Below are positions 1 to 10,324 of a DNA stretch of 64,000 nt, piece after piece. A program made the translations under genes and the position numbers. Positions within the stretch are counted from its first letter, which is position 1. Each line of letters opens with the position of its first letter. This DNA comes from Jezberella montanilacus (GTDB taxonomy: Bacteria > Pseudomonadota > Gammaproteobacteria > Burkholderiales > Burkholderiaceae_B). The DNA is taken from contig NZ_PVTV01000011.1 of the NCBI RefSeq assembly GCF_003003055.1, positions 434,001-498,000 on the forward strand. Direction: 5' to 3'. The notes beneath the pieces were generated by a model. It saw nothing but the letters and a program-made list of their open reading frames with translations. It was not told where the DNA came from and did no database searches.

Positions 1-1273
1 GATCCAAGATAGTCACTTTGGCAGGCCCAAAGGCAGCAAGCGACAAGCACATCGCCATCCTATGATCATCGTAGGTGTGAATCGTTGCGTCTTTCCAGCA
101 ACCCGTCGAGATTGGTTCAACCTTCAACCAATCTGGCCCGCTATCAACCTTTGCACCGAGTTTGGTCAACTCTGTTTGCATCGCATAGATGCGGTCGGTT
201 TCTTTAACTCGCCAGCTGCCGATGTTGTTTAAGGTGCAAGGGCCATCGGCGAACAAGGCGAGCGTTGCGGCCGTCATTGCAGCATCTGGGATTAAATTGA
301 AATCTGCATCAAATGCTTTCAGTTTGGCGCCCGTCGCGACACGCACGCCACGCACTTCGATAGAAGAGACGCTACGGGTAACTTGGGCGCCCATCATTTC
401 AAGCGTATCGGCGAAGGCGATGTCGCCTTGTATGCTGCCGAGCCCCACCCCGTTTACCTGTAACGGGCCACCGCCTATCGCGCCCAGCGCCAAAAAATAA
501 GAGGCCGAGGACGCATCACCTTCGACCAGCAACTGACCAGGCGAGCGGTACTGCATACCCGGTTGAACAGCAAATCGCTGTGTGCCAAGCCGCTCAACTT
601 GCACACCGAAACGGGCCATCAAATTCAAGGTTAGTTCGATATAAGGTCTTGAAATCAGGTCGCCCACAACCTCAATGGTCAAGCCGCGACCGGTGCGAGC
701 AACAGCTAAAGGGGCCGCCATTAAAACGGCTGTCAGAAACTGACTGGATACGGAACCTTGCACCCGAACCACATCCGACAGCATGCCGGCCGGACTGATT
801 GCCAAGGGAGGAAAACCGGCTTGACCTAAATAGGCGATGCGAGTGCCCCACTCGTTCAATCCATCGACCAGGTCACCGATTGGTCGCTCATGCATGCGCG
901 GGACACCCGACAACTCATAGTCGCCCCCCATCATCGCGAGTGCCGCAGTGATTGGTCGAAAGGCAGTACCCGCATTACCGAGAAACAGCTTTGCTGCTTT
1001 AACTGGAAATCTGCTCACACCCGACACAATCACCGATTGATCTGATAGTTGTTCAATGTGCACACCCAGTTGTCTAAGTGCGGTAAGCATGACATCAGTA
1101 TCGTCGGACTTCAATAAGCCATCAATCTTTGTGTCGCCTAGCGCCAGGGCCGACAGCAACAGCACGCGATTGGAAATACTTTTCGACCCAGGCAGGGTCA
1201 TTTGACCGTGCGCTTCGGAGGCGTGGCTTAATTCAAGCGAGGCAGGAGAATCTGGTGTCTGGCCCGGACTCAT
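1..1273 (-). CDS. aroA: 3-phosphoshikimate 1-carboxyvinyltransferase (EPSP synthase), 3' end cut by window
   Basis: Transfers enolpyruvate from PEP to shikimate 3-phosphate, the sixth step of the shikimate pathway; cytoplasmic. Reading the minus strand from the ATG at 1273 gives an uninterrupted frame of about 424 residues to the window edge. Residues 20-40 contain the PGSKSISNR phosphate-binding motif, the middle carries [12 protein letters not shown], and DDHRMAM lies near the cut end. The family usually has 430-445 residues, so only a short C-terminal tail is missing. The ATG overlaps the tyrA stop as ATGA, which points to translational coupling and fixes the start. It is the last visible gene of the aromatic amino acid and serine gene string running leftwards from gyrA. 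Confidence 0.95.
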   Translation of the reverse strand, partial: MSPGQTPDSPASLELSHASEAHGQMTLPGSKSISNRVLLLSALALGDTKIDGLLKSDDTDVMLTALRQLGVHIEQLSDQSVIVSGVSRFPVKAAKLFLGNAGTAFRPITAALAMMGGDYELSGVPRMHERPIGDLVDGLNEWGTRIAYLGQAGFPPLAISPAGMLSDVVRVQGSVSSQFLTAVLMAAPLAVARTGRGLTIEVVGDLISRPYIELTLNLMARFGVQVERLGTQRFAVQPGMQYRSPGQLLVEGDASSASYFLALGAIGGGPLQVNGVGLGSIQGDIAFADTLEMMGAQVTRSVSSIEVRGVRVATGAKLKAFDADFNLIPDAAMTAATLALFADGPCTLNNIGSWRVKETDRIYAMQTELTKLGAKVDSGPDWLKVEPISTGCWKDATIHTYDDHRMAMCLSLAAFGPAKVTILD

Positions 1274-2172
1274 TGACCAAACCCCTTCCAGCTGCGACGC
1301 GCGGCTGAGGATTCTTCGAGCAGGTTTTCGATAAAGCTTGAGTCTTTATCTATCAAAGCGGCCTCCGCCCTATCCATCATGAGCCGAAAGGCTGCGATAT
1401 CTTGCAGTAACGCGTCACGATTAGCGAGGAAGATATCCCGCCACATCTCAGGCGACCCTTGAGCAATGCGACTGAAGTCCTTAAAGCCTGATCCAGCCAG
1501 TGCCAGTCGTAAGTCAGGGTTATCGCTCTGCATAATATGAGCCATGTAGAGCGCTGCAATCCAGTGTGGCAGATGGCTAACCGATGCAAGCGCCTCGTCG
1601 TGTGCGAGCGGATCAAGCGTTACCACTTGAGCCCCGCAGGCTTGCCAGAGCGCGACGACAACATCGACGTCAGCGCTTTTGTTTGAAGGCAACGGCGTCA
1701 GCATGACACGTTGATTCACATACAAATTGGCGCGCGCGGCAGCGGGCCCTGTCTCGTGAGAACCTGCCATGGGATGGCCTGGCACAAATTGACTGGCGCG
1801 CGACTTCAGCACTTGATTAACGGTTTCAATCACGTCTTGTTTAGTACTGCCGCCGTCGGTCAGGATTGCATCAGGCTTTAAATGCGGTAGCAAGCGAGTC
1901 AGCACATCAGCCATTGCACCGACAGGTGTGCCAAGAAAAATGACGTCCGCCTGAGCTGCAAGGGTCTCATAAGAAACAATCTCGTCAATCAAGCCCAAGT
2001 CAAGCGCCTGCTCAAGCGTTTCTGATCGTCGTCCCGCAGCGACAATACGTTTGACGGCGCCCGCTTGACGCAACGCAGCTGCAAACGACCCACCAATCAA
2101 GCCAACCCCGACGACGGCAAGCGTGTCGATCGTATTGATTGATTGCGCTTGCTGGACGATTTGCTCAGACAT
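1270..2172 (-). CDS. tyrA: Prephenate dehydrogenase
   Basis: NAD(P)-dependent oxidative decarboxylation of prephenate to 4-hydroxyphenylpyruvate in tyrosine synthesis. The N-terminus has a Rossmann motif ([13 protein letters not shown]), followed by GTPVGAM and a central substrate-site segment [12 protein letters not shown]; the C-terminal half is the helical dimerisation domain. There is no fused chorismate mutase or ACT domain. The frame is open from a TTG at 2178 that overlaps the hisC stop, but the ATG at 2172, just after that stop, is the more likely start (300 residues). Neither start has a clear ribosome binding site, so translation is probably coupled to hisC. The stop overlaps the aroA start. 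Confidence 0.92.
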   Translation of the reverse strand: MSEQIVQQAQSINTIDTLAVVGVGLIGGSFAAALRQAGAVKRIVAAGRRSETLEQALDLGLIDEIVSYETLAAQADVIFLGTPVGAMADVLTRLLPHLKPDAILTDGGSTKQDVIETVNQVLKSRASQFVPGHPMAGSHETGPAAARANLYVNQRVMLTPLPSNKSADVDVVVALWQACGAQVVTLDPLAHDEALASVSHLPHWIAALYMAHIMQSDNPDLRLALAGSGFKDFSRIAQGSPEMWRDIFLANRDALLQDIAAFRLMMDRAEAALIDKDSSFIENLLEESSAARRSWKGFGQ

Positions 2173-2174
2173 GT

Positions 2175-3299
2175 TCAAGCTTTAGTCAAAATATCAGTCA
2201 ACGCATTGATGAATACTTGATTCTCTTCTGGTAAACCGATGGACACGCGCAGCCACTCAGGCAAGCCATCGCCCGCCACGGGGCGAACAATGACGCCACG
2301 CTTGAGTAGTTCAAGGTTCATGCCTGCCGCGTCGCCAACTTTTACCAAAACAAAATTGGCAAAGCTGGGCACATAGGTCAAACCTAACTGCTCAAAAGCG
2401 GTTTGTAATTGAGCTTTGCCTTTGCGATTGACTTCGAAACTTTCCGCCAGGAACTCAGCGTCTTTCAAGGCAGCAATCGCAGCAGCCTGAGCCAAAGAAT
2501 TGACATTAAACGGCTGCCGAACGCGGTTGAGCAAGTCAGTCAGTTGCGGCTGTGCCATCGAGAAGCCCACCCGCAAGCCTGCTAAGCCATAGGCTTTCGA
2601 GAAACTTCGTGAGACGATTAAATTCGCATACCGTTTAACGAGCGCCACACTGTCTACACGCTGTTGCGGCTCCAGAAATTCGTTATAGGCCTCATCCAGC
2701 ACCACAGTGACGCGAGTGCCGTATTTAGCCGAAACCTGGGCGAGAAAATCCTCAATCGCCTGATTAGATAAATAAGTACCCGTCGGGTTGTTGGGATTCG
2801 CAATAAACACCAAGCGTGTTGCCTCATCGATCGCAGCCAACATGGCTGGCAGATCGTGTCCTAAGTTGACTGCAGGCACCACGACATGTTTTGCCCCGCG
2901 AGCCTGTGTTGCCAGACGATACACAGCAAAAGAGTGCCTGGCATACACCACACCGCTACCTGGCTCAAGTAAAGCCAATCCAACCAGCTCAAGAATGTCG
3001 TTTGAACCATTGCCCAGTGTTAGCCAAGCTTGGTCGATGTCATAGCGCTCGGATAAGGCGCGCTTCAGATCGAAGCCAGCGGGATCCGGATAGCGCCCCA
3101 GTTGATCAATCGCTGCGACGATAGCCCGCTTGGCTGATTCGGGCATACCTAGCGGATTTTCGTTGGAGGCGAGCTTGACGATTTTGTCTGGATTTAATCC
3201 AAACTCACGGGCAAGTTCGTCAATCGGTTTGCCGGGTTGATAAGGAGAAATCGCCGCAATATGAGCGGGTGCAATGAAAACCGATTTTTCAGACGACAT
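2175..3299 (-). CDS. hisC: Histidinol-phosphate aminotransferase
   Basis: PLP-dependent class I/II aminotransferase of 374 residues, the normal HisC length. Visible motifs are KLASNENPLG near residue 40 (substrate binding), the FIANPNNPTGTYL loop, VLDEAYNEF, and SRSFSKAYGLAGLRVGF holding the Schiff-base lysine. HisC converts imidazole acetol phosphate to L-histidinol phosphate. HisC-type enzymes placed between pheA and tyrA often also transaminate phenylpyruvate and hydroxyphenylpyruvate, so here the role may be mainly aromatic amino acid synthesis; that is inference from context. The start ATG at 3299 follows a 77-base gap after pheA that contains a short tandem repeat. Confidence 0.9.
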   Translation of the reverse strand: MSSEKSVFIAPAHIAAISPYQPGKPIDELAREFGLNPDKIVKLASNENPLGMPESAKRAIVAAIDQLGRYPDPAGFDLKRALSERYDIDQAWLTLGNGSNDILELVGLALLEPGSGVVYARHSFAVYRLATQARGAKHVVVPAVNLGHDLPAMLAAIDEATRLVFIANPNNPTGTYLSNQAIEDFLAQVSAKYGTRVTVVLDEAYNEFLEPQQRVDSVALVKRYANLIVSRSFSKAYGLAGLRVGFSMAQPQLTDLLNRVRQPFNVNSLAQAAAIAALKDAEFLAESFEVNRKGKAQLQTAFEQLGLTYVPSFANFVLVKVGDAAGMNLELLKRGVIVRPVAGDGLPEWLRVSIGLPEENQVFINALTDILTKA

Positions 3300-3303
3300 G
3301 TGG

Positions 3304-3336
3304 GTTAGCCGAGTAAGTTAGCTGAGTAAGTTAGCC
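3304..3336. repeat. 13-base tandem repeat, about 2.5 copies, between hisC and pheA
   Basis: Two adjacent 13-base units, GTTAGCCGAGTAA and GTTAGCTGAGTAA, differ at one base and are followed by a partial third unit GTTAGCC. The repeat sits just upstream of the hisC start (minus strand). It could arise by slippage; no function is evident. Confidence 0.7.
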
Positions 3337-3376
3337 AAGGATGTGAATAAATCGAACGCGATGATTATTTAGCCCT

Positions 3377-4462
3377 TTACTGACAGGGATAAGAGCCAAG
3401 AATTTTGAAAAAAGCGCATTGCGCTTTGAGCTCAGCTAGCGCTCGTTTGACTGAAGGATCGAGCTGATGACCTTCAACGTCTACGTAAAAATAGTATTCC
3501 CAATCACCCGTTCTGGCTGGACGTGACTCAAAACGAGTCATTGACACACCATTGGTTGAGAACGGGGCGAGCATTTTGTATACCGCGCCGGCTTCATTGG
3601 ATACTGCGAGAATCAAACTGGTCTTGTCGCGACCACTTGGCAAGGTTTTCAACTGCCCAATTGCTAAAAATCGTGTTCGATTATGGGGATCATCTTGGAT
3701 ACCCTGAGACACAACTTGCAAACCCCATGTCTGCGCCGCAGCGTCACTCGCAATCCCTGCAATGGTTGGGTCAATAGCGGCCAAGCGCGCTGCCTCTGCA
3801 TTGCTTGAAACAGGCTCTCGAGCAATCGAGGGATGGTGAGCGTTCAGCCAGCCTTGACATTGCGCCAACGCCTGGGGGTGCGCCATGACCTTAGTCACGC
3901 CATCCATATTGCCACTGCGCGTCATCAAACAATGACGAATCAGAATTGAATGCTCACCAATAATGTCTACATTGGACTCGCGCAGTAAATCCAAGGTTCG
4001 GTTGACTGCACCTTCGGTTGAGTTTTCCACCGGCACCATCCCCACCTGCGCACTGCCAGACTGGACTGCCCGAAACACTTCGTCAAACGAGGGACAAGGT
4101 AGGCTCGATACGGAATGACCAAAATGTTCAAAGGCTGCCTGCTCTGAAAAGGAGCCGGCAGGGCCAAGATAAGAAACGACTAATGCTTGCTCAAGCCCGC
4201 GGCAGGCTGACATGATTTCTGTCCAGATAGACGAAATCGCGCCCGAGGGCATAGGGCCCGAATTTTTTTCTTGTAGGGCTCGGATCACCTGGGACTCGCG
4301 CTCTGGCCTCAAGACGGGGCTATGCTCGTGATGGGCATGTTTTGCATCACCAACCTGTTGGGCAGTCAGCGCCCGGTGGTTTAACAAATCCAGTATCTGC
4401 GCATCGATCTGATCGATCCGCTCTCGCAACGGAATTAACTTGGCTAGCAGCGACTCATCCAT
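3377..4462 (-). CDS. pheA: Bifunctional chorismate mutase/prephenate dehydratase (P-protein)
   Basis: Converts chorismate to prephenate and then to phenylpyruvate. The first 90 residues are an AroQ-type mutase domain ([20 protein letters not shown]), followed by the dehydratase domain ([14 protein letters not shown], then [16 protein letters not shown] and the TRFLAIG segment) and a C-terminal ACT domain containing the ESRP motif of phenylalanine-regulated enzymes. The frame is open from 4492, but the ATG at 4462 gives the expected length of about 361 residues and an 8-base overlap with the serC stop (ATGGATGA), so that start is chosen. The ACT domain suggests allosteric inhibition by phenylalanine. 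Confidence 0.94.
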   Translation of the reverse strand: MDESLLAKLIPLRERIDQIDAQILDLLNHRALTAQQVGDAKHAHHEHSPVLRPERESQVIRALQEKNSGPMPSGAISSIWTEIMSACRGLEQALVVSYLGPAGSFSEQAAFEHFGHSVSSLPCPSFDEVFRAVQSGSAQVGMVPVENSTEGAVNRTLDLLRESNVDIIGEHSILIRHCLMTRSGNMDGVTKVMAHPQALAQCQGWLNAHHPSIAREPVSSNAEAARLAAIDPTIAGIASDAAAQTWGLQVVSQGIQDDPHNRTRFLAIGQLKTLPSGRDKTSLILAVSNEAGAVYKMLAPFSTNGVSMTRFESRPARTGDWEYYFYVDVEGHQLDPSVKRALAELKAQCAFFKILGSYPCQ

Positions 4463-5585
4463 TGGCCTGCTCAAACTCATCAAGGTAATCAATCAAGGCC
4501 TGAACCCCTTCCATCGGCATCGCGTTATAGATTGACGCGCGCATACCACCCACAGTCTTGTGGCCTTGCAAAGCCATCAAACCACGCTGCTCTGCACCCT
4601 TGATGAACGCATCATCAAGCGAGCCATCTTTTAAAAAGAAAGGAGCATTCATCCTTGACCGAGCAAAAGGATGCACAGGCGCTCGATAAAAATCCGAACG
4701 ATCTAAGCGGTTGTAGAGCGCCGTTGCTTTAGCGATATTCGCCTGTTCAAGCGCGGCAACACCACCTTGCCGTTTAAGCCATTTAAAAACCAAGCCGGCG
4801 ATATATATTGCATAGGTTGGTGGCGTGTTGTACATCGAGCGCTCACGCGCCACATTGGTGTAATCGAAGGCTGTCGGACAGATAGGCAGAGCGTGGCCGA
4901 TCAAGTCACGTCTGACGATAACAATCGTGACGCCCGCTGGCCCTGCATTTTTCTGCGCACCAGCAAAAACCATTCCTGTGCGGGATACGTCCATTGGACG
5001 TGACAGAAAGTGAGAAGAGGCATCAACCACTAAAGCTACCTCGGGGGCACCAAGATCCGCCATCAAAGGCCAATCGGCAAACTCAATGCCGGCAATGGTT
5101 TCGTTACTGCATAAGTGCAAATAAGATGCTTCGGGATTGACTTGCCACGAATTGGGTAAAGGCATCCAGGTACCGGGTGCACAGGTTTTACCGTCAATCA
5201 CGGTCTCAGCGCGATTGCTTGCCGCGACGTTTGACTTGCCGTAGCGCTGACACTCTTGCTGTGACTTGGTTGACCAAATCCCAGTCACAACAAAATCCGC
5301 CGACTGGCCTGGCCGTGTCGCGAGCAGATTCAGCGGCACAATTGCGTTCTCAGCCGTTGCGCCGCCTTGCATGAACAACACAGCATACTCGTCTGAAATA
5401 TTAAGCAACTCGCGCAAATCGGCCTCTGCCTCATTGCAGATTTGTGTGAAATGTTTGCCTCTATGGCTCATCTCCATTACCGACATACCCGAGCCGCCCC
5501 AGTCGAGCATCTCGTCGGCTGCTTGTTTTAAAACGGCTTCGGGTAAAGCAGAAGGACCGGCAGAGAAATTCCAGTAACGCGCCAT
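4455..5585 (-). CDS. serC: Phosphoserine aminotransferase
   Basis: PLP enzyme that converts 3-phosphohydroxypyruvate and glutamate to 3-phosphoserine; the homologue also serves pyridoxal phosphate synthesis. It has 376 residues. It begins with the typical [15 protein letters not shown], carries [14 protein letters not shown] near residue 35, LFMQGGAT near 70, the [12 protein letters not shown] region, and the Schiff-base lysine in [16 protein letters not shown]. The C-terminus includes the [10 protein letters not shown] segment. It starts 6 bases after the gyrA stop and overlaps pheA by 8 bases, so gyrA, serC and pheA are probably cotranscribed. Confidence 0.95.
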   Translation of the reverse strand: MARYWNFSAGPSALPEAVLKQAADEMLDWGGSGMSVMEMSHRGKHFTQICNEAEADLRELLNISDEYAVLFMQGGATAENAIVPLNLLATRPGQSADFVVTGIWSTKSQQECQRYGKSNVAASNRAETVIDGKTCAPGTWMPLPNSWQVNPEASYLHLCSNETIAGIEFADWPLMADLGAPEVALVVDASSHFLSRPMDVSRTGMVFAGAQKNAGPAGVTIVIVRRDLIGHALPICPTAFDYTNVARERSMYNTPPTYAIYIAGLVFKWLKRQGGVAALEQANIAKATALYNRLDRSDFYRAPVHPFARSRMNAPFFLKDGSLDDAFIKGAEQRGLMALQGHKTVGGMRASIYNAMPMEGVQALIDYLDEFEQANG

Positions 5586-5591
5586 AACAAT

Positions 5592-8282
5592 CTATACCTC
5601 TGTCCCAGTGTCGTTGTCATCCTTGCCCTCAGTCGTATCGCTATCTGGCAAGGCAGCACTGTCAGCGTCACTGGCAACAGTTCCGGCCGTTGTGGCCTCG
5701 TCTTCGTCAACGTCTGCATCGCTTTCAGCAACGCGTCGCACACCTGACAACATACTGCCATCGTCCACATTGATCAAGGTGACGCCTTGAGTAGCGCGGC
5801 CCATTTCACGAATCTCTGACACGCGAGTGCGGACCAACACACCGCCCGTAGTAATAAGCATGATTTCATCAGTCGAATTGACCAACACTGCACCGACGAC
5901 TTTGCCATTGCGCGCCGTCGTCTGAATGGCGATCATTCCTTTGGTACCCCGCCCATGCCGCGTGTACTCGCCAATGGGTGTGCGCTTGCCGTAGCCGTTT
6001 TGACAGGCAGTCAGCACGGTTTGGCTTTCGTCACCCGCGACCAGCATGGCAATCACGTTTTGCCCGTCTTCGAGCATCATGCCTCGCACACCGCGAGCGT
6101 TGCGGCCCATTGGTCGGACGTCGTTTTCGTCGAAGCGTACTGCTTTGCCCGAGTCTGCGAACAGCATCACGTCGTGTGTCCCGTCGGTGAGGTCAGCCCC
6201 AATCAGGAAGTCACCTTCATCCAGATCCACTGCAATAATGCCGGCTTTGCGTGGATTGGAAAAGTCGGACAGCGGTGTCTTCTTGACGGTGCCACGCGAT
6301 GTTGCCATGAATACCGTCTGGTCATCACTGAAGGCTTTGATCGGGAGCACAACAGTAATTTTTTCGTTATCGACTAACGGGAACATATTGACGATAGGTC
6401 TGCCGCGCGACAGACGAGTGCCTTGCGGGACCTCCCAAACTTTGAGCCAATACACGCGACCGCGATCTGAGAAGCACAGCAAATAATCATGAGTATTAGC
6501 AATAAACAACTGATCGACCCAGTCATTTTCTTTGGTTGCAGTAGCTTGCTTACCGCGCCCCCCGCGTTTTTGAGCGCGATACTCTGACAGCGGTTGACTC
6601 TTGATGTAACCCGCATGCGACAAGGTCACGACCATGTCGGCGGGCGTAATCAAGTCTTCTGTGTCTAGCTCAGTCGCGTTCATCTCGACATAGGAGCGAC
6701 GTGCATCTTTAGCGTTAACCGAAAACTCGGTCTTAATCGCTTGCAATTCATCGCTGATAATCGCGGTAATTCGCTCTGGGCGTGACAAGATGTCAAGCAA
6801 ATCAGAGATGGTGTCCATCACTTCTTTGTATTCGTTGTATATCTTGTCTTGCTCAAGACCAGTCAAGCGCTGCAGGCGCATGTTCAGAATTTCTTGCGCT
6901 TGTGTTTCACTTAAGCGATAGAGCCCATCAGCCTGCAAACCATAACTGTCGGGCAAATTATCCGGGCGATAGGCTGCCCGACCACCGACTGCCTCATCAT
7001 CAGCACGCGACAGCATCTCTCGCACCAACGATGAATCCCATGACCGGCTCATCAAGTCCTGCCGAGCAACCGGTGGCGTAGGCGCTGCTTTGATGATTGC
7101 AATGAACTCATCGATGTTAGCCAGCGCAACAGCTAAGCCCTCGAGCACGTGACCACGCTCTCTTGCTTTACGTAACTGAAACACTGTACGACGCGTGACC
7201 ACCTCGCGCCGATGTTGAAGGAAGTACTCAACCATCTGTTTGAGGTTTAGCAAGCGAGGCTGGCCATCAACCAAAGCAACCAAGTTCATGCCGAACGTAT
7301 CTTGCAACTGCGTGTTTTTGTACAGATTGTTGAGCACGACCTCAGGCACCTCGCCGCGCTTGAGTTCAATCACCAGACGCATTCCGTCTTTATCCGACTC
7401 ATCGCGAATGTCTGAGATGCCCTCGATTTTTTTCTCGTTGACCAGTTCTGCGATACGCTCTTGTAGTGTCTTCTTGTTGACTTGATAGGGCAACTCGTCG
7501 ACGACGATTTGTTGTCGCCCAGCCTTATCCATATCTTCGAAGTGCGTTTTGGCGCGCATGATGACGCGACCACGACCGGTGCGATAACCTTCGCTAACAC
7601 CCGCAATACCATAAATGGTCGCGCCAGTCGGGAAGTCAGGCGCCGGGATCAGTTCGATCAGTTCATCCACGGTGCACTCTGGCTTGCGCAGGCAATAGAG
7701 GCAGCCATCAACCACTTCAGCCAAATTATGCGGCGGAATATTGGTTGCCATACCCACAGCAATACCCGAGCTACCGTTAACCAGCAGATTCGGCAAGCGC
7801 GATGGTAACAACAAGGGTTCGTGTTCGCTGCCATCGTAGTTTGGCCCGAAATCGACGGTTTCTTGGTCAATATCAGCTAAGAGTTCGTGCGCAATCTTTG
7901 CCAGACGGATTTCGGTGTAACGCATTGCGGCCGCGTTATCACCATCGATAGAGCCAAAGTTACCCTGCCCATCCACCAACATGTAACGCAGCGAAAAATC
8001 CTGTGCCATCCTTACTATCGTGTCGTAGACCGCTTGATCGCCATGAGGGTGATACTTACCGATCACGTCACCAACGATACGAGCAGACTTCTTATAAGCA
8101 CGGTTCCAGTCATTATTGAGCTCGTGCATGGCGAACAAAACGCGGCGATGCACTGGCTTTAAACCATCCCGGACATCCGGCAGGGCGCGCCCAACGATCA
8201 CGCTCATTGCGTAATCCAGGTAACTGCGGCGCATTTCTTCTTCCAGAGAGATTGGAAGCGTTTCCTTGGCGAAGGAATCCAT
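5592..8282 (-). CDS. gyrA: DNA gyrase subunit A
   Basis: Breakage-reunion subunit of the type II topoisomerase that introduces negative supercoils. With the ATG at 8282 the protein has 896 residues and keeps E. coli numbering: the catalytic tyrosine falls at Tyr122 (AAAMRYTE) and the quinolone-resistance region at [10 protein letters not shown] with Gln83 and Asp87. The coiled-coil gate follows, then six beta-pinwheel blades including a GyrA box (QKRGGRGK near residue 560). The last 50 residues are an acidic Asp/Glu-rich tail. An in-frame TTG lies 12 bases upstream at 8294, but the ATG matches the family. No clear ribosome binding site is seen. The gene is divergent from ompA. Confidence 0.97.
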   Translation of the reverse strand: MDSFAKETLPISLEEEMRRSYLDYAMSVIVGRALPDVRDGLKPVHRRVLFAMHELNNDWNRAYKKSARIVGDVIGKYHPHGDQAVYDTIVRMAQDFSLRYMLVDGQGNFGSIDGDNAAAMRYTEIRLAKIAHELLADIDQETVDFGPNYDGSEHEPLLLPSRLPNLLVNGSSGIAVGMATNIPPHNLAEVVDGCLYCLRKPECTVDELIELIPAPDFPTGATIYGIAGVSEGYRTGRGRVIMRAKTHFEDMDKAGRQQIVVDELPYQVNKKTLQERIAELVNEKKIEGISDIRDESDKDGMRLVIELKRGEVPEVVLNNLYKNTQLQDTFGMNLVALVDGQPRLLNLKQMVEYFLQHRREVVTRRTVFQLRKARERGHVLEGLAVALANIDEFIAIIKAAPTPPVARQDLMSRSWDSSLVREMLSRADDEAVGGRAAYRPDNLPDSYGLQADGLYRLSETQAQEILNMRLQRLTGLEQDKIYNEYKEVMDTISDLLDILSRPERITAIISDELQAIKTEFSVNAKDARRSYVEMNATELDTEDLITPADMVVTLSHAGYIKSQPLSEYRAQKRGGRGKQATATKENDWVDQLFIANTHDYLLCFSDRGRVYWLKVWEVPQGTRLSRGRPIVNMFPLVDNEKITVVLPIKAFSDDQTVFMATSRGTVKKTPLSDFSNPRKAGIIAVDLDEGDFLIGADLTDGTHDVMLFADSGKAVRFDENDVRPMGRNARGVRGMMLEDGQNVIAMLVAGDESQTVLTACQNGYGKRTPIGEYTRHGRGTKGMIAIQTTARNGKVVGAVLVNSTDEIMLITTGGVLVRTRVSEIREMGRATQGVTLINVDDGSMLSGVRRVAESDADVDEDEATTAGTVASDADSAALPDSDTTEGKDDNDTGTEV

Positions 8283-8461
8283 ATATATCAACAATACAAA
8301 AAGCTGCGGTTAAGGCCCTAACCTTTTTATACCCACTAAAATCTCGAGGGGGGTACACAAAAGTTAACGCTCGAAGGTAAACCTAGAATTCTACACTTGT
8401 GAGCGATCAAGTCCTCAGGCGGTTGCCTGTTTACGGAACCTTATTCAGAACGGATGCTCTA

Positions 8462-8505
8462 ACGTGAGGCAAAAAGCACTGCTCACGTGAGGCAAAAAGC
8501 ACTGC
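8462..8505. repeat. Perfect 21-base direct repeat pair
   Basis: Positions 8462-8482 and 8485-8505 are identical over 21 bases and are separated by two bases. Each unit starts ACGTGAGGC and ends AGCACTGC. The repeat lies in the gyrA/ompA divergent region, well upstream of the ompA promoter. Confidence 0.9.
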
Positions 8506-8702
8506 GCAACCGAGCAAATGTGTCACGTTTATTTCCATTCATCAGGCTAAACCCGACATATTGTTGTCAAAAACCAACAATAAATGGCGTTCAGAGCTAG
8601 AAATACGTGTAACAAGTGGAAACTCAGGACTTAGGGAAAGCAAAAGATAAATAAATACCGTAAGATTCGAGTCAGCACGCAGGAAAACCAGTGTGTAATT
8701 CT

Positions 8703-8731
8703 TTGAAACCTGCTCTTAGCGTTGCTATACT
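8703..8731 (+). promoter_or_regulatory. Sigma-70-type promoter of ompA
   Basis: TTGAAA at 8703-8708 and TATACT at 8726-8731 are 17 bases apart, close to consensus in both boxes. The start codon is about 80 bases downstream, leaving a leader of roughly 70 bases. A strong GAGGAG ribosome binding site lies at 8800-8805, fitting a highly expressed porin-like gene. Confidence 0.75.
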
Positions 8732-8809
8732 GGCCCCGTTTCCTGAATTATTGCGGCGGGGGTTCGCTGCTAGTCACACTTTTAAGCTTTATGCTCAACG
8801 AGGAGAAAC

Positions 8810-9394
8810 ATGAACAAGCCCTCCAAATTCGCTCTGGCACTCGCCTTCGCTGCTTTCACAGCAACTGGCGTAGCTTCCGCGCAAACGGTAGACAACTGGA
8901 AAAACGGCGACGGTACGCTCGTCTGGAAAAACGGCGACAGCACATTGTGCTGGCGTGATGCAAACTGGACACCAGCGACAGCTGCTCCAGGTTGCGACGG
9001 TGCAGTTGCCGAAAACAAAATGCCTGGTAAAGGCCTCGAGAACAACAAAGTTGTTTTCAACGCTGATGCATTCTTTGATTTCGACAAAGCAATCCTAAAG
9101 CCTGAGGGCAAGAAATTGCTGGATCAAGTCGCTGCCCAAGCTGGCACGATCAATCTTGAGACCATCATTGCTGTTGGTTACACCGATTCGATCGGTACAG
9201 ATGCTTATAACGTCAAACTGTCACAGCGTCGCGCTGCTGCAGTGAAAGCATATCTGGTCACCAAAGGTATCGATGCTAACCGTGTTTACACGGAAGGCAA
9301 AGGCAAGACCAACCCAGTTGCTGACAACAAGACAGCAGCCGGTCGTGCCAAGAACCGTCGCGTAGAGATCGAAATCGTCGGCAGCCGCAAGTAA
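8810..9394 (+). CDS. ompA: OmpA-family outer membrane protein
   Basis: Outer membrane/peptidoglycan-linking protein of 194 residues. Residues 1-25 are a signal peptide (LALAFAAFTATGVASA, cleaved before QT). A short Trp-rich linker follows, with a repeated WKNGD motif and a Cys pair at CWRD and GCDG. Residues 78-190 form an OmpA-like peptidoglycan-binding domain (FFDFDKAILKPEG, VGYTDSIG, LSQRRAAAVKAYL, GKGKTNPVADN, NRRVEIEI). There is no eight-stranded beta-barrel domain, as in the short Bordetella OmpA. It is transcribed from a strong promoter and ends in an intrinsic terminator. Confidence 0.93.
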   Translation: MNKPSKFALALAFAAFTATGVASAQTVDNWKNGDGTLVWKNGDSTLCWRDANWTPATAAPGCDGAVAENKMPGKGLENNKVVFNADAFFDFDKAILKPEGKKLLDQVAAQAGTINLETIIAVGYTDSIGTDAYNVKLSQRRAAAVKAYLVTKGIDANRVYTEGKGKTNPVADNKTAAGRAKNRRVEIEIVGSRK

Positions 9395-9441
9395 TTGATG
9401 CTGCGTCGTTAGGCAAGGGTTAAATCCCTTGTCTTCGATCT

Positions 9442-9473
9442 AAAAAAGGTCTCGCTTGCGAGGCCTTTTTTTA
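9442..9473 (+). terminator. Intrinsic terminator after ompA
   Basis: The 8-base stem GGTCTCGC/GCGAGGCC (9448-9465, one G-U pair) with a TT loop is preceded by six A and followed by seven T. It lies 50 bases after the ompA stop. Confidence 0.9.
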
Positions 9474-9577
9474 TTGTTACGCTTGGCTTTCGTGCTTTGA
9501 TTTTCACGGCCCGGCCGCTCGCTGCTTCCTTTGTTGTAATCTGTTCGTCTTATCCTGTTTTGCCTGATTGGTTAAAT

Positions 9578-10324
9578 ATGCAAACTGAAACACCTTCTTC
9601 TGCCGATAGGGCTCATTCAGCCCCTCAGACAGCTAACGTCGATCAAGCTGAGCTCGATAAATTCAGCGCGTTAGCAGCCAAGTGGTGGGATCCCAATAGT
9701 GAGTTCAAGCCCTTACATGCGATTAATCCACTTCGTCTCGACTGGATTAAAGCGATAGTGGGCAATCTGTCAGGTAAACAAATACTTGATGTGGGGTGTG
9801 GTGGCGGCATTCTTGCAGAAGCGATGGCAAAGGCTGGTGCGAAGGTAACGGGGATTGATCTAGCTGAAAAATCACTGAAAATTGCCAAGCTGCATGGCCT
9901 TGAGTCTGGCGTACAGGTTGATTATCGAAATATCAGTGCAGAAGACATCGCGACCGAGCAAGCTGGTTGTTTCGACATTGTGACGTGCATGGAGATGATC
10001 GAGCACGTGCCCGATCCATCATCTATCGTTCGCGCTTGCTCGCAATTGGTAAAACCCGGTGGCTGGGTATTTTTTTCAACGCTTAACCGTAACCCTAAGT
10101 CGTTTTTGTTTGCAATTGTTGGTGCGGAATACATTCTTGGTCTGTTACCTAAAGGCACGCACCGCTGGCAAAGTTTTGTGAAACCGAGTGAGCTTGCGCA
10201 AGCCGCGCGCGGGGCTGGATTAAATCTCGTGCACGTCAAAGGCATGAGTTACAACTTGTTCACACAGGTTTATTCGCTCGGCAGTGATACCAGTGTCAAT
10301 TATCTGATGGCAACACAAAAATGA
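9578..10324 (+). CDS. ubiG: Bifunctional ubiquinone O-methyltransferase
   Basis: SAM-dependent class I methyltransferase that carries out both O-methylations of ubiquinone synthesis. The product from the ATG at 9578 is 248 residues. It begins with a linker and the UbiG signature FSALAAKWWDPNSEFKPLH, followed by SAM motif I (LDVGCGGGILAEAMA), the GIDLAEKSL acidic loop, and the CMEMIEHVPDP post-I motif; FFSTLNRNPKSFLFAIVGAEY is also characteristic. The frame is open back to 9497, but that extension has no family similarity. The stop overlaps the gph start as ATGA. Confidence 0.95.
   Translation: MQTETPSSADRAHSAPQTANVDQAELDKFSALAAKWWDPNSEFKPLHAINPLRLDWIKAIVGNLSGKQILDVGCGGGILAEAMAKAGAKVTGIDLAEKSLKIAKLHGLESGVQVDYRNISAEDIATEQAGCFDIVTCMEMIEHVPDPSSIVRACSQLVKPGGWVFFSTLNRNPKSFLFAIVGAEYILGLLPKGTHRWQSFVKPSELAQAARGAGLNLVHVKGMSYNLFTQVYSLGSDTSVNYLMATQK

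Larger units (their letters stand above)
8283..8809. other. 527-base intergenic region between gyrA and ompA
   Basis: The divergent gap holds no convincing gene. It contains a perfect 21-base repeat pair (8462-8505), a strong ompA promoter (8703-8731) and an AT-rich stretch around 8630-8665. The gyrA promoter must lie in its left half, but I could not place it with confidence. Confidence 0.6.

Noticed and set aside
5955-6486. Long plus-strand frames of 140 and 146 residues within gyrA
   Set aside because: They are antisense shadows of gyrA codon bias; neither has a ribosome binding site or a protein-like composition.
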